From the NCBI RefSeq assembly GCF_002078875.1, contig NC_034414.1:26694637-26758636 (forward strand): DNA of 64,000 bases, given 5' to 3'. Shown one piece after another: positions 31,968 to 46,600 of the stretch. Under the pieces are notes generated by a model. The model ran no database searches. It saw only the letters and a list, made by a program, of their open reading frames with translations, and was not told where the DNA came from. Source of the stretch: Numida meleagris (taxonomy: Eukaryota > Chordata > Aves > Galliformes > Numididae). Made by a program: the position numbers and the translations under genes. The first letter of the stretch is position 1. Every line of letters starts with the position of its first letter.

Positions 31968-34543
31968 GTGAGCGCCTGTGGGCCGCGGGGCGGGGTGAGG
32001 CCGGGCCGAAGCCGCGGCAGGCGAGGGGCCGCGGCGCCTGGGGTGAGGTTACGAGCGCGGGGCGGCGGAGCCTGAGGGGATCGGTGGGGGGGCGCGGGCG
32101 GTGGCGCCCCGGGGAAGTACGTGAGGGGCCGGGGGAGGCGGCGACGCCCTGCGGCGCCCGCCCTGGGGCAGGGGGCGTCGGGTCGGGCCCGGGGTGGGAC
32201 GCCGAGCGCGGCGCAGGTGGAGCCGGCGGGGGCGGCCGCGAGGGCCCGGCTGCGGGCGGGGAGACCCCGGAGCCCCCGGCCCCGCGAAGCGGCCCCGGCG
32301 CTTCCTGCTCCTCCGCTGCCCGAGCCCTCTTCCAGGCCCCGCGCACGGCCGAGGGTCCCCCGGTGCCGCCCGGCCCGCGCCGCTTTATAGCGGCCCCGCT
32401 GCGGAGGAGCAGCCCTCAGCCCCCGCCCGGCGGGGTGCCCTCACCGTGGGGGAATCCTGCGGGGCCGAGGCACTCGCCGCTCGGTTCGATACTCGGTGGA
32501 GCTGTTGGAGCGGCCCCTGAGGTGAGGATCGTGTCTTTTCCACCTGAGAGCGCGGCTCTCGGCTTCGCCTTCCTGCGTGGAGCAGCTGCACAATGGGAGC
32601 TGCTGTCGGGCAGAAGGCGGCGGGGATGGGCGAGCAACAGCGTGCGGCTGGGGCCGGAGGGAGCCCGCACCGCGGGCAGACGCAGCCCAGCTTCGTTTCT
32701 GGGAGCTGAGGAAGGGTTAAGCGCGGTTTCTGTTTGGAATGCGCTTAACTCATTTTATTGCACCGGTGGAAGCGAGCCGTCTTGGCGAGCGACGTGGTGC
32801 ATCCCTCAGAGGAGAGCTCCTGCCTCGCGGCAGCCCTGCTCTGAAGCTCCCTCAGTCCGGTGCATTTATGTAACCTGCTCATTAGTGCTTCGCAAAATGA
32901 TCAGGGAGCTCTTGCTCTGATTCCTCTTATTGTGTTATCAAGGGTCTTGTCGGTGCTTCTTGATCCATCTGTCTGGACTGGGAGCTGCTTCTAACCACCG
33001 CAGCATCCGGCTGTAACGTTGGTGGGGTTGGTTTTGTGGTTTTCATTTTTGGCTTTCTTGCCTCTCCAGATAGGGTCCGGCATGGGAGAGTGAGACGGAA
33101 GGCACAGTCATTCCGTTTGGCGAGAGTACTACCCTAGCTATGGCTTGTAGAAAAAGTGTAAATATTTAAATGGATTTCTGACTCATCACTTCTGTTTGAC
33201 TTATTGATCTATGGTTACTGCTAACACGCTTTCTACGATTATGCAGAAGTTAATAGTTACCATAGAGGGACAGTATTGTTTTTCTGCTCATTAGTGTGTT
33301 TTCCATTTCTTCATCTCTTGGCAATTCTCTGTGGAAAAGTTGCTTTTTTCTTTCTCTCTCTAGCAAAAATCTCGTGGAAGGAATACAAAAAAATAACGTG
33401 AGCAAAGTCCAAAAGAATGAGTCTGAGATGTGTTCATCCTTGCCCATGATTCTTAAGTTGTTTTGATAGCCTGGGTTATGTGACGGTAAACTGTTTCATC
33501 TCTAGCTGAGTGAGGTGCTGGTTTTAAGCCTCAGTGAAAACTCTGATGTGTACAGCTCCAAACATAACACATCAAAGAACTTTTTTTTTTTCCTTTCTAA
33601 AGCCTAAAGAAGAAATACAATTCAAATAAAACATTTAAATCCTTATTAGCTGAAAATTTATTTTTGAGCCTGGGAATGATTTCCCTGCACTTATTACTGC
33701 TCTCAAATGCGTGGAAGATGAAGGTGCATGTAAACTAGGCAGAGTAGACAAATTTGTCGTCTTACTTTGGTGCTGTGGAGTCCTCTGGTATTGCATTGGT
33801 ATCTGACAGCATTATGCATTTAGGAAGAAGAAAAACAAACCAACAAGCCACCCTGGGCTCTCAGAACTCTCCCAGCATTATGTTTTGTAGCATGGTTTAG
33901 CTGCGTGGTGTTGGAATGATCTTTAAGTACTTTTCTTTCCTACAATAATGGGAGTGGTGGGTGAAAAGCTTGCTGAAATAACAGTGAAAATCCATGGAAA
34001 AGTACTTAACCTCTCCAGTAATAGGGGCTAGAAGGAATACATACTGTTGTGCAGCTTTAATCATGTGCTCTTAACAGCTTGCTTCAGCTCTCCACAGGGT
34101 TCTTGAATTCTGCCTGTAGCTGGCTTTATTCTGCTACTAATATCGGTGGAGCTGCATAATATAGAAACAAAACAACAAAAAAAAAAACCCAACAAGGCAC
34201 CAAATTGGCCTAATGTTATAGAAAAATAAGTCTTCTAACTCTGGAAAAGGTGTTCTGCAGAACCTTGACGGTGAGAGATTCTTGTTGCAGCCTGAGCTCA
34301 TGCAATTGTGCTCATCTGACACTCTGACCTGGTATGTTTTTCTTTTTTAGAGTAGATTAGATGTTATTTATTAAAACAGTTTATTAAGCAAGCTTGGTTT
34401 AATCTTATGTGAAATTAGGGCTTTAATTTTGCTTTTGAAGTTCCTTGATCAGTGAACGCATTGCAATTATAGATACTTGTTCAATCCAGGGATCTTGATT
34501 TTGCTGAGTGACATCAGAGCCTGTTGCCTTTCTTTTTCTGCAG
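31968..34543 (+). other. NUMB: First intron (first part), presumed NUMB
   Basis: GC-rich until about 32.8 kb, then AT-rich. Long frames on both strands inside the island (for example at 31.7-32.9 kb) are Pro/Arg/Gly-rich artefacts of CpG content. No repeat was recognised. Confidence 0.5.
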
Positions 34544-34624
34544 AAGACCAAGCGTGAACTCAATCACACTGAAGCTTCTAATGCATCCTCCAGGGCATTG
34601 CCACCAGAGCAGATGTCTGTGGAG
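34544..34624 (+). other. NUMB: Candidate non-coding exon 2, presumed NUMB
   Basis: A pyrimidine-rich tract (CCTTTCTTTTTCTGCAG) ends at 34543, and a GAG|GTACTT donor follows at 34625. The 81-bp segment between has no retained long frame. The acceptor is strong; the donor is usable but weak at +4 to +6. Proposed from splice signals only. Confidence 0.35.
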
Positions 34625-37600
34625 GTACTTTCACCGAAAAGTTATTCTTTTGTCACTCCCTCTTGGCTGATCTAGCTGAAAATGGTGGTACAGAAGAATA
34701 TTCAACTTCACTTGGATCAGCTGCCTGAACAGACTGACTGCATGGTTGTGCAAATGTTACTGCCTGTATGGGGGAGGAGGTTGTGACCTCTTCTCTGAAG
34801 CAACTCTCTTAGGTTTGCCTAAGCTCATCTAGAAACTTGGCAGTTTAAACTGGGGCTGCAGTGGTTCAGCCTCCTTCCTGTCTGTGCATCTTTCCTTGCT
34901 GGCACAGGAGTCTTTGTGTCTAGGAGTTCAAGTCCGGGAGTTAAATCAAGCTGGCATAATGAATTGCTTCTTGCTTTGTTAGGTTTTGGCAGGATCGTGT
35001 TTCCGACCATTAGGTTGGTGAGGATGGTGGTGGGAGGTGGGACTGTGACTTGATTTAAATTTGCTTGAGGGTGTTTTTTTTTTGATGGAAGGGCACAGCT
35101 CCAAAAAATCACCTGGATTAGCAAAGGCCCATAGCAAATTGCTTTATGTTGGCTTGGCTGGTGAAAACTCAAACAGGAAGAAGTTCTTCCATTTTTCCCA
35201 GTGACACGTTAGTGTGGGCGGCAGCAGCAGCAAGGGGAAGGGCAGCAGCCTCAGAGTGACACAGCTGTGTCTGGGAGAGGATGTGCTCATCCCAGCTGTG
35301 GGATCCATCAAATATCCATTTTGAACTGATGTTCTTTACAGCATGTAGTCAAGGCAGATGTTGCATCAGGAACAAGAACTTTCCTAACAAGATCAGGAGG
35401 ATTATTCCACTGTGCAGGAGGCAGTGCTCTTTTTCCTTTTTTCATTGACTAAGACTTGTTTTGATAAACTCGCAAGCATTAATAGAGTGCCATCAATCTG
35501 GAAGTACAAACGGCATCATGTCATGTTAACTGCTGTTACACGTCCATCCAGAATCCTTTTAACTGTGTTGGAGGAGGTAGATCTGCAAGATTTGCAGTGG
35601 CTTTGTTCAGCGTTTGTCTTTGCTGAACCATTTGTTGCAGAGTTGTGGTGTTCCATGGTTACCAAACCTGTTGTTTCTGGTAGTGGTTTATGCGTATACA
35701 TCTTCTGTTTGTGCAGTGTTGTGGATGAAAGGGTGTCAGGACAAATGATTTGTATATGAGGCATTGGCTGGAGATGCCAAATTGTGAAGGTTCTCTTGAA
35801 GAAAAAGTGGAGCTACGCATATCAGAGTTTGAGGGTCAGGAGCAAGTTCTTGGCTTCCTTGAGTGCAAAAGCTGTAGGATTCTTGGGTTTTGATGCTGAA
35901 GCCAGGCCCAAAGTTCTTAGCCTTCTAAGTGAATTACTGTTTTCAAGTGTTTTAAAGTTCGGACTGTAGTGTTCGGATTTCTTTTCCAGTTGCTCCTTCT
36001 TTAGGAAACATCCATCTAGCAATTCTTGATGAATTGGATTGTGAGAGCAGTACTTGTTAATAAAATCCCGGGGTGCACACAAAGATGAATCAGAGTGGCC
36101 TTTTGTGCGTACTTGGTCAGTGGCTTGTGCTTCTTTACTGGACACAGATCTAGGAGATACCAAGGCTCTCAAGGAAGAAAACCAAACAAAACATACACTG
36201 ATATACCTGGCCAGAAATGCTTCTGCTGTATGCTAACTGTTCTTATTCTGAATATGACCACTTCGATTCAGTTTATTTTTTTCCTAAGGAGGAGGAAAAC
36301 CAAAAACCTGAAGGGTCTCTCTTCTTCTTTTAATGTTGTTCAGGCATGATTAACTCAGTTCCAGTCTGGGCTTTACTCTGAGCAGTGAACTGATTTTAGC
36401 GTGTTTAAAAAATCTTGTCTCCGAGACGCTTTGAGGTTCCCAAGGCTTGCAGTTGGCGGATGGGCACTGCATGCGTGGCTGCCAAGCTCGGAGTTACTCG
36501 CTTTGCCTTGCGAGCAAGCGCTTCGTGGCTGTTAAACTCCTGGGTCTTGGGTTAGCTGATAGCTCTGCGTTGATTTCAGGTTTTGAGTGAGGATAGTCTG
36601 CTTTCAAAGGCATTAATTCATCAACTGTTAAAGTGAAAATCTGGGGGGGAGTGGGAGTTGGTTCCCGGTACAGGGAAACGGCACGGATCGAAGCCAGGTT
36701 AACAGTTCCAGTCAGCCACTTCTAAACTTCTAAACTAATGGTAAAAGCATTGGGCTTGTGGTTTGCTTTGCATGCATGATATGAGAGGAAAGAAAGTATG
36801 GTAAGCACATTAGAAGGACGGTACAGAAATCTCCCAATCTTGTTCTTGGATGTTTTTCTCTGGAGCTCAGACAGTTTATTTTGCAGAAATTGTACTGCTT
36901 CCTTGGCTTTTTGCTCTAATATTTGTTTCTTGCTCAAACTACCAACCGTAGTTCTGTGGATAATGGTCATGGGGTGCTCCTGCTCGTCAGACACCGGGTG
37001 GTGCCCGCCTGATTAGTGCCAATCCCTGTAACTGCTGCCGAGCCATCTCAGCAAGGAGAGGGATGATTTTGCAGCCTTTTCCCCTCGTGTGGATATGTGG
37101 AGAGCTTTACTAATGTACTTTTAAGTATATACTTCTTTTTGTAAGGCTGGTTATTTTGTTGTCAAAGACCGCTTGATGTGATCTTTCTGCTGCCCAGTAG
37201 TGAATTATCAGTAGTCTTGTTAATGGTTAGATTTAATTGTTCAGTGTCTTCTGTTAACTGTCCTTGAATGTTATCAGAAGTTAATGAATATTAAATGTTC
37301 AGATTTGCTTGTGCCTCTAAATGCTGGTGTTTCTGTATGGGTTGCCATATCTGTGTGAGAACGATTAACGAAAGCTGCGTGCTTTCGTTAACTAGATTTA
37401 TGTGGGGCGGCTGTGAAAGTGTCATGCATGTATGCCTAGTATTTATTTACACATTGGGATTACTGGCTGTTTATTTTTTTGTTGTTACTATCATTTTGTG
37501 CCGGGCAGGGTGATGGAGGGGCAGTTTGTTCATTTCAAGTGCCTTTCAACCATGTACCATGCATGGATTTTCCTGTGTAAGGAAAGCCTGTAAAAAAGCC

Positions 37601-40600
37601 ACTAGGTCTGTGCAGCTGGTCAGCCCAGCGGAGAGTCAGCCTCATGCAGGCAGGTGAAGGGCTGCAGCTTATTCAGCCTGTCTTTTTGTCCAGGTGTTAA
37701 TCTATATCCTTCTATGAAGTACTTGTCGTTATAACATCCTTCTCGTATTTGATTATGTATTCTACATTTAGGCTGTGTTTTGGATTTAATATATGCAGTC
37801 AGCAAAAAGAAGGCAGTCTGAGTCCTATGTGAAACTCTCTGGATGCCCTTTGGTTAAATGCCTTGCGTTACTGTAAAATCTGGACTGCTTATCATTCTGT
37901 TTGCGTGTCTGTAATAGGGTTATGCTGGATCAATCTTCTCTTTAGCCTTTGATTTGTTTGGGTAAATTCTGAGATGGCCTCGGGGTTTCTCTACCAGTTT
38001 GGGAGGAGTGGGATGATCTCTGCGCTAGGTCATTGCTGCGCTGTCACCAGGAGCAGTGACACGTCGAGGACTTCTAGGATTTCCCTTGGCCCTTTACCAA
38101 CCTGAAAGCTTCGTGACTTTGATTTTCATAAGGAGTGCTCAAAGTCCAAGCGCCTTCTGGATAACATCACCCTGATTTTTCTTTTCATCGACACCGCAAT
38201 ATGAAAGTTTGTGGCTGCTCAAAGGCATAAAAGAAGAGCTTGTGAGACTGGTTTTGGCACACACTTTAACAGCCAAAATATATATTTATTTGCTGCCCAG
38301 TGAGGTAGGATATGCCCCTTTAAAGAGAGGTGTGTGTGTAGCATTATGTGACAGTTTTCCTCATTCTTTCAAGTACAGAGTTTGTGCCTCAGAACTGGTA
38401 GTTTTTGTTTGAATGTGCCATCTTCGTTAGCTGTTGACATAAGTGTAATACAGTTTTATGTTGGTTACCTCACATTTCTGCCATGGTTCTGTACTTCAAT
38501 TTTATTTCGGGATGTGATCCGTTTTGCTCTGAGTAATCCTTGTTTTGGTCTTCATTTGCTTTGCGTACAGGAGGTCCTTCCCGATGTAGTTCGAGCACCC
38601 AGACAGGCTGTGGTATTTTGCCTGCATGCAAACTGGAAATACAACGTCTGCCTGCACTATTTGTTGACTTTTAGCTGAGGACCCATTTCTGCGCATCTTA
38701 TAGGGTAAACAATAGTTGTCATCCAAGTGAAAAACAATTTGGCTCTAGCACACTGCAATTTAGTGGTTGTGAAATTAGTGTTTTAATGCTGTAGATTTAC
38801 TTCTTCCCTCCTTCTGTTTGAGGCAGGCGGTGCTGAGGCATACAGATGCACTGAATGCCATGAGGTCCTGCAAAGTGTTACTCTTGTCACACAACTGCTA
38901 AGGATGATAAATAAGTTGATCAAAACAATGTGGTTTTGTTTAATGAAATCCAGGGCAAAAAAATCTGAGTCGGTCTTAATTTCCTTATTCCTCAATTTCC
39001 TGTCTTAATTTCCTAATAATGAACTGCAGTGCTTTGCTAGGAACCAGCGTGTTTGCTTGGTAGGAGACAGATTTTCCCCAAAACAGCTTGCCTTCTCCTA
39101 TTGAACGGTGTGTCTGATCTGCAGGAATTTGGCCGATTGGACAGTTTATTACCCTTTCATCTCCTACGTTTCAGAAAAAAATACTTAGCTGCAGAGTTAG
39201 GAAACCTAGGAGTTGTGATTTATGCTGGAATTGTCCAAGATGCTGGACTGTGGCTCATCTCTGGTCTCACTTGCTGACGGCTGAGCTGCTTGCTCAGCTG
39301 GATTACCACTTTGGAGCATAACTCAGATCAGTCCTGGAATCCTTTCTTGAAACAATTCTTGTCCAGAATGTCTCTCTGTTGCTTCAGCCCGGTTTGCTTT
39401 CCACGTCATTTTTTTTTTTGTTTTGTTTTGGTGGTTAGTTCTCACTCTGCTCTTGTAAGGTAAGGCCCTGAGTAATTAGTAAGGACCCACATCAGGGCTG
39501 TTCCTTTGTGCATGTGAGTTGTAGGAACTCAGCTTAATAAAAAATGTTTTTTTTTTTTTTTCCAGGTTTGTTTTCAACAGGATCAGTTCCCTGTTTCCAC
39601 TTCTGCAAGCACTAGTACTGGAGCTGTGGGTGGGGGAGACAGCACGGAGGGGCTGTGCTGTTGCTAAAAGGAAGTGACACGGATCCGGTGCGTACTGCCC
39701 ATGGGGCTGTGAGCTGGCTCCTTCTGGAAGTGGTCCTGCCTGCCTCACCCTCACCAGGGTCCACCGGAGGTGAAGACTGCGTTCAGGAGCTCTTCCCTTG
39801 GAGTTTCTTCCAAATGCATAAGTGATGCCTGCGTAAGAGAGAGGCCACTGATAACTTGGTACAGGTAATGAAGGCTGTGTGCCTCTTCAGTAGAGAGGGG
39901 TCTGTAGCTCTGTTCTTGTGGGCAACCAACTACTGGTTGTCTTGCCGTAGGACATAGGTTTCATTGCTGAAAACACATCTCATAAAATTACTATAGTGTT
40001 CATGACTACACCATTATCATACTTGTTACTAGTAAATAGCAAGATGTTATCTGAACTAGCGGGGTTCTGTTGTTAGCCTTACTCTTTGTTCCCACTACAG
40101 TGTATCGCAATCTATCGACTTGCATAATAGCGTTAGAAGTTGGGATTTCTGTAAGTAAAGGTTGTGCACTTGTCTGCCCACAAGTGAATAGTAGTAATTG
40201 CATGAATGTCTTGTGTTTTTTTTTTTTACAGCATTAGATCACATGGGAAATGGAACCGGTTGGAGTAGACAGAGTATAGGCAAATGATAAGATAATTGGT
40301 GATTGTGATGATACAGTTATACCTTGCTAATGATAATGTTACTATAGCAGGGGAGAAAAAGCTGGTCTCCCGATCTTCCTACCTTTAGATCTCCAACAAT
40401 GAATGGAAAGTGCATTTCTTAAAGGAGCCAGGTGACGGGGTTGATTTTTTTTATTTTTTTTTCCTCACATATACATGATTGCTTCTAGCTCCAGTTATAT
40501 CTGGAAATGTACAGACATGCTTATTCCAATCTCTTTAATGTGCCTTTTACATAAACGATTGCTTGCTACTCAGTTTACTGCTTTGGTGTTTGGTTTGGGT

Positions 40601-43600
40601 AAATACTACATAAGCTCCCCTTCTCCTTTCAGAGATGGTCTTTCAGCTTTCCTAATGCACGTCGTTCTGCTGTAAGACCTATCATATGGATAAAAACTGG
40701 TTGCAACTGTGTGCCTTTTAGCTTTGTGAAATAACTAATGATTTGTTTACTCATCTATCTGAGAGAGTATTACATCCGGACTAGTTCTGTGCAAAGAGAT
40801 ACTAGATCAATCTGCTGTGAATTGCTGTCCCAGTTTTTTCAGTGGGAAGGGACTGGCATCTGCCAGCCTTACGTCATATCACCCCCACATCCTGAGAACT
40901 GCTGTTTTGTGTTAGGTGTAAAATAGCTGTAGCTGCTGTGCTTGGAAATTCTGATTGGCATTACTTCCATCTTCCAGGGCTTGTTTTCAGATATACTTGG
41001 TTACACTTCGGAATATCACAAAACTATAGTGTTTTTTGTTTTTGTTTTTGGCACTGGATGTTCCTTGGTTTACCGTGTGGTGCAGTGTTTGCTAGGGAGG
41101 TACGGCTGGCAGGACCTGCAACAATACTATCCTAAAGCTATAGGCGTAATTCTTGGGACATACTGTTTACAGAAAGTGGGGAATGGTGCCCGTATGAAGT
41201 ATGCTGGGAATTGCTTCTCCCAGGCAGCTGTTTTCACGGAACTGTGACTAGCTCTTCCACTCAGCACTTAATAGCTTTTTAAAGCGTGACTGAAGCAGTT
41301 TGTTGAATCCTGGTCTTAGCTCTCCACTCTTTATAGGTACATCAGAGTGATTGAAAACAATTATTAATGTAGGAAAGTAGCAAGGACTGTGGTTGGTTTC
41401 TTTGGCATGTTTTCTTCTGCAGAGTACCACGTCAGGGGTTTTTCTCCTTTGCAAGTGCAGAATAGTCACTATGTCAGGTGTTGCTAACGAGTATTGTTCA
41501 ACAAAGTCTAGTTGGTTTTGTGCGCTTCTCTATTTATTTATTTTTTAAGGATGTAGTGTTCTCCTAGTAATTCTGGTCTGGAGTGTACAGGCATTAATCT
41601 CATTCACGCTTAGGTGCTAAAGCAAACTGCATTATTTTGTTAAATTAGGTATTTTGTAGTTCTATGGTTATTTGGGAGGTCTAATTATCTTCTGTGTTAA
41701 GTTTCAGTTACAGGTGTTCCTGGATTTTAATCCTAATTATTTTTGTTCCATACAATTTGTGAATTCTTACTCCTTTCTAAGGAAAAGAACTCATGTCCCC
41801 TCACCACCCTTATGAGACCCAGTGACGTTTGCAAAAGATTTAACTAAGAGAAATGTCACTAATATATGTATGTTGCTTACAGTTCTCTAATGAAGTTGGG
41901 ATCATTTAAGGTCAGATACTTGGAAAATGTGTTCAGTGGCTGATTAGACTGTAACATGGTTCTTTATGCTCTGTCTTGTCCAGAGCAAAGTTAAGGAACC
42001 TCTTCACATACATGTAAATTTTTTTATGACTCATTTCCTGGGAACCAAAGTATCATTTGCTGTTTATCTGAAAGGTGTCACAGCATTTCCTTTTAACATG
42101 CTTGAAATTCTGCTTTATTTTGTACTCACTCTTCATGGCCTTTAAGCAAGTAGCAGAACTGTTCTTTAGCTGTGACTAGTAGAACATCTTGATAACTAAA
42201 ATCCAAGTTAAGCAGTAGGAGAGAGAGAACAGGAACAGACTGTGTAATTTTGTTTGATCAGTTAAATAAATCCAATGTGTAGCTCTGATTCAAAATTGAG
42301 TTATTGTGAAGAATGTTCAAGAAGAACGTGAACATTGTGTAAAAACTTTGAAGAAAATCACAAGTGCTTCTGACGTTAACTTTTAGGTTCCTGGCATGGT
42401 AGACTCAAGAGTTGAGAGTCACGCTTTGTCTTTTTGTTTTGATGCATAATGGAAAGTTATGCATGCAAGAATGTCATTGAAAAGGATATTTACTGCTCAG
42501 CATAGCAAATGAAATAGAGACAATTCTCGAAACCTTACTTGCTGTGGTTAAGGTCCCACGCTAAGCTGCAAGATGCTTATAATCCGTGGAATTTATGGTT
42601 GCAAACCTCATTTGAAGTTTATAACCTTTCTGTGGTTCACAGGTTGTTCTTTCTAAAATACCACTGAAGGAGGTGGCGTAGGAGCCTCTGCACAAGGCAG
42701 TAGTGTGACATTCACAGGAACAGCCCGGATGTGAGCTGTAAGCTGAAAATTGAATTTCCCCAGCAAGTTCAGTTGGTGAACAAATACATCTTATCCTGGC
42801 AGTGATGTTATTGATGACGTCCAAGGGTGCCCTTGGTTAGCTCATATATTTTTAACCTATTTGCCACTGCTAAGGAAGTGATCTCTTTGCTTATTGTGTG
42901 CTTCTGCGGCATCTTTGTGTTTGACTCCTTGGTAAACCATAACCGTTCTTTCAACCATCAGGAAACTAAACTGGGAAAAAAGCAAATCTTTTGTGCTCGT
43001 GTGGTGAGTTGAATCAAGAAGTTTGCTTGCAGCTGGTGGTTAAAGCTGGCTCTCCTTCCTATGTAGAGTTGGCGTGCTGTGGATTTTGAGGATGCTAGGA
43101 GTGTGAGAAGGTTGTTTGTGTTCTGGGAGGGAAGTTGTGCAAAGCTGCAAACAAAGAAGGAATTGCCTGTGGAAACGGTCCGTATTTCAGCTTTTCATGA
43201 GGAGGAAGTGTTTTATGTCATCGTTTTGAGGATGTTCCTCATTGCAGAAAATAGCACAGAATTCGCTGGACTTCAGAGGTGGGAGGGGGCAAGTGTGGCC
43301 TTCAAGCTGTCAGGGCACCCTTCTGACAGAGGGAAGGAACGCGGTGGTCCTGGGGACTGACTTGAGGACTGGGTAGGGGCTTTTTTGTGGTCTTTTTTAT
43401 GTGCGGTTATAATTCTGTTCCTTGGCATGCAGAGTTTTGGTTTTGACTGTGGCTTCCTCAGTCACAGGGATGTTAGGAGGGTGGTGGTGGGCAGCTACCA
43501 GTGTTGAGGAGATTGGCCAGGTGCCACACCTGTTCAGCCATGGCTGAAGCCAGCAAGCCGGGGGCTTGCATGGAAACAAGCAGCTTAGAGAACTTGTGTT

Positions 43601-46600
43601 ACACAAAACCTCTAGCAGTGGCAAACCTAGGCCATGAGAGGAAGGAAGTTATAGCTTGCTGCTCCTTAATGTGTTCATCTCCCCTCATTGCTGCTTGTCG
43701 TCTCTGTGCTTCTAAAGAGATGGGAGAGCCTTTTGTCTGTGTGCCTTGGAAACCTCATTTATTTCAGGAACTGCTTCTTAAAATGCCAAGCTCAATGAGC
43801 ATTGATTTTTGAGACATGTTGTAATGGAAACAAGTGCTTTATATGTATGTGTGTTTGAATTTTTTTTATTTAATCAGCTCCTGTTTTCAGAAAGACTGAA
43901 TCAGATCTGATAGGATTTGTATTTCTGTGCTTCGAATGCTGAGATACTGTGCATGCAGGTGCAGCCACTTGATGTAACTAATCGGTACAACCTATAAAAT
44001 CCAGTGTTTTACTTCCGAAGGGTGGGAAACTGCTCAGATTGCCTGTCTGTTGTATTCAAGCAACTCAGTGTTTTTAGTGCTACTGAGGTGCCAAGTCCAA
44101 GTGAGAAGGTGAGCCCTACTTACCTTTCTGGCAAAAGGCTGTAGCAGTGCCAGGAGCCACACTGGGACTGGGAGTTTTGTCAGGGCTGAGTCCCCAGAGC
44201 AATTCTGCTCAGAGTACAAAATTCCTGACAAAATGAACTTGAACCAACCTGTGCAAGGAGACCTGAAGTACAGCTGAGCTCAATTCAGTTTAAAAATACT
44301 TTGCATCCACTGGTTATTACGAGGTAAACGCCTTTGTATTTGTGGAAGAGCTGAAGAATTTTAGCCATGAAAGCAATGTGGTATGATTATAGACTCAGAA
44401 ACGTTTATTTGGGAAGGAGGAAGTGTTTAATTTCAGTCTGCTCCCGCCAACTTTCTGTAATGCGCCATGCTGCCAAATGCCAAGTTGAATCATTGCTTTT
44501 AAAAGTTATTTCCAAGTAAACCTGCGTTATACCTGTGACTTAGCAGAAGAAACTGAATATTAAGTGCACTTTGACTGTTTTCCTGGTGAAGACGGCTACT
44601 GTGTTTACTCAGCTATACTTCAGCGCTTGATCCTTAACATTTGCGTGGAATTTTCCCTCTGTTTGTTGGCACTCATTTTCTTTAAAGAGTGGTGATTGAG
44701 CGTTGCTGAGTGCAATCCTGACTTTCCAAATAGGCAGCAAATAGCAGAGTTGAAAATATGTGGTTTCTCAGTTTGTTTAGCTTTATGAGGATGGCTGATG
44801 TAGGAAAAAAAAAATTGGATAATAGACACTTTGTTTTTATTAGGAGTCTGGTTTTGCCCCAAACTTCCCAGCGTAACTGTTGTAGGTTCAGTTTCCCTGT
44901 GCGCACCATTAGATGGCAACTATATATGCCATTACGAAGTCCATGTGCTCTTGCTGTTTAAACACAGCCATTTATTCTTGCTCTGTGCTATAAAAGCCTC
45001 TAAATTTGTTAGTACTCGTAACTTACTGATAGGACATTATTTGAGCTTGAGTTGCGGTAGCAATGATCAATTTAGAGAAGGGAGCATATGCTTTTCTGCC
45101 CGCCCCTTAGTTCTGGCACATGGCACCAAGGGAGCCGTTGGTTTGCTCTGGCGCAGCAATGAGCAGTGAATTGGCTCTTTTTTGCTTAGTGGAGTTGTCT
45201 GCCTTCCTGTATGTTAATACTGTAAAGGAGATCCCCTGAATACGTATTGGATAAATATTATTTTGTGCCAGGAGTAATGAGGGTTATGTGTACAATGATG
45301 TCTTCAAAAGTGGACGTTATGGTGTTTCTACAAAAGCTCTACCTGTTTTTCTAACGGCTTATGAATCTCTGTATATCAGAGGCTGTATCAATCCCAAGCA
45401 AAGCAGAATCCATTATCCTGTCCCCGTTTTGCTGGAGACAAAGATCAAAGCTCTTTTTGTATTTGGCAGGTAGCACTTGCATTGTTTTGTGAAACTGTTT
45501 TTTCTTTTAATTTTATTTTTAATGTGCCTTGATGCCCTCGTCTTTGCAAAATAGATTGGACACGGGCACTGGGGCACTCTTCATAGGTGCTGGCGTGAGC
45601 TGCCTCCCAGTGAGGTGTGAGACTGCTGTTCAGATAGACCTGCAGATAGACCTTGGGGTAGCTGCAGAGACATCTGAGCCTGGGGAGGGCGATAAATAAT
45701 GGATGTATTTGAGCACTGTTTGACTTAAAGGAGGTGTTATGGTAACGAAAGCGATTGATAATCCAGGTTATTTGCTGTGACATCCTCCCTCCTGCAGTGA
45801 TTACTTATGTAACTCCTCTAACTTTCTTGAATTATAGTGAGAATGAGTTGCTTCCTGCAAGCTGCCTTTGGTCCAGCTAGTTTTCCAATTTGTTTAGCTC
45901 TGATAGCAGTTATTCAGATTCTAACATGGCAATTTGTTTTGATGCTCCCTCTCTCAGAACAAGCTGTTCACTATGAATGTGAACAGGTTTGTTTCAAAGT
46001 GAAGTTTCTAATAGAAATTAAACTAGGAAAAAGGCTGAGAGTCTTCAAAGTGAGAATGTGTATTAGCAGAAACACTGTTTGAAGGCTCTTGGAGAGCCTT
46101 TTCTGATTGATTCTGAAATAGTTTGGATCAAGTCTGCCTTCTTGAAGTTGACATTGAAAGATGCTTTTCTAATCGTTTCATAAAACTTGAGCATGAATAA
46201 AATTCATTTTCTCCTTGTCAAACCCAATTTTCCGTTATTCTTCAAATGGGAAAGCTTAAGAGTTAGGAACTTCTGAAAAACTTGAAAGGGAAGTTCTTAC
46301 CCTGGAAAGCCATGCTTTAATACTGAGTAGATGAAACAACGTTTCCTCCTTGTTTCCTCATTGGAAAGGCTCGCAAAGAACAAATAAAACTTAAGAGAAA
46401 ACTTCTGCCTAGATACGCCTTCTGGTTTTTGTCCCACAGGTGCTTTTGGAAGGGCTTACTGCTGCTGTGGGTCGAAGCTCAGGTGCTGGTTTCAGGGCAA
46501 TTGATAAGCCAGAGGCTGTGGCAGCCTCAGATTAGATTGTGCTGGTGAAGATCTTCCTGCAAAAGCATTGGAGGACTGGGTTTTCTCAGTGCACAGTTGG

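Noticed and set aside
32084..32920. 278-codon plus-strand frame after the first exon
   Set aside because: It starts after a strong splice donor, is low-complexity and ends in unrelated intronic sequence.
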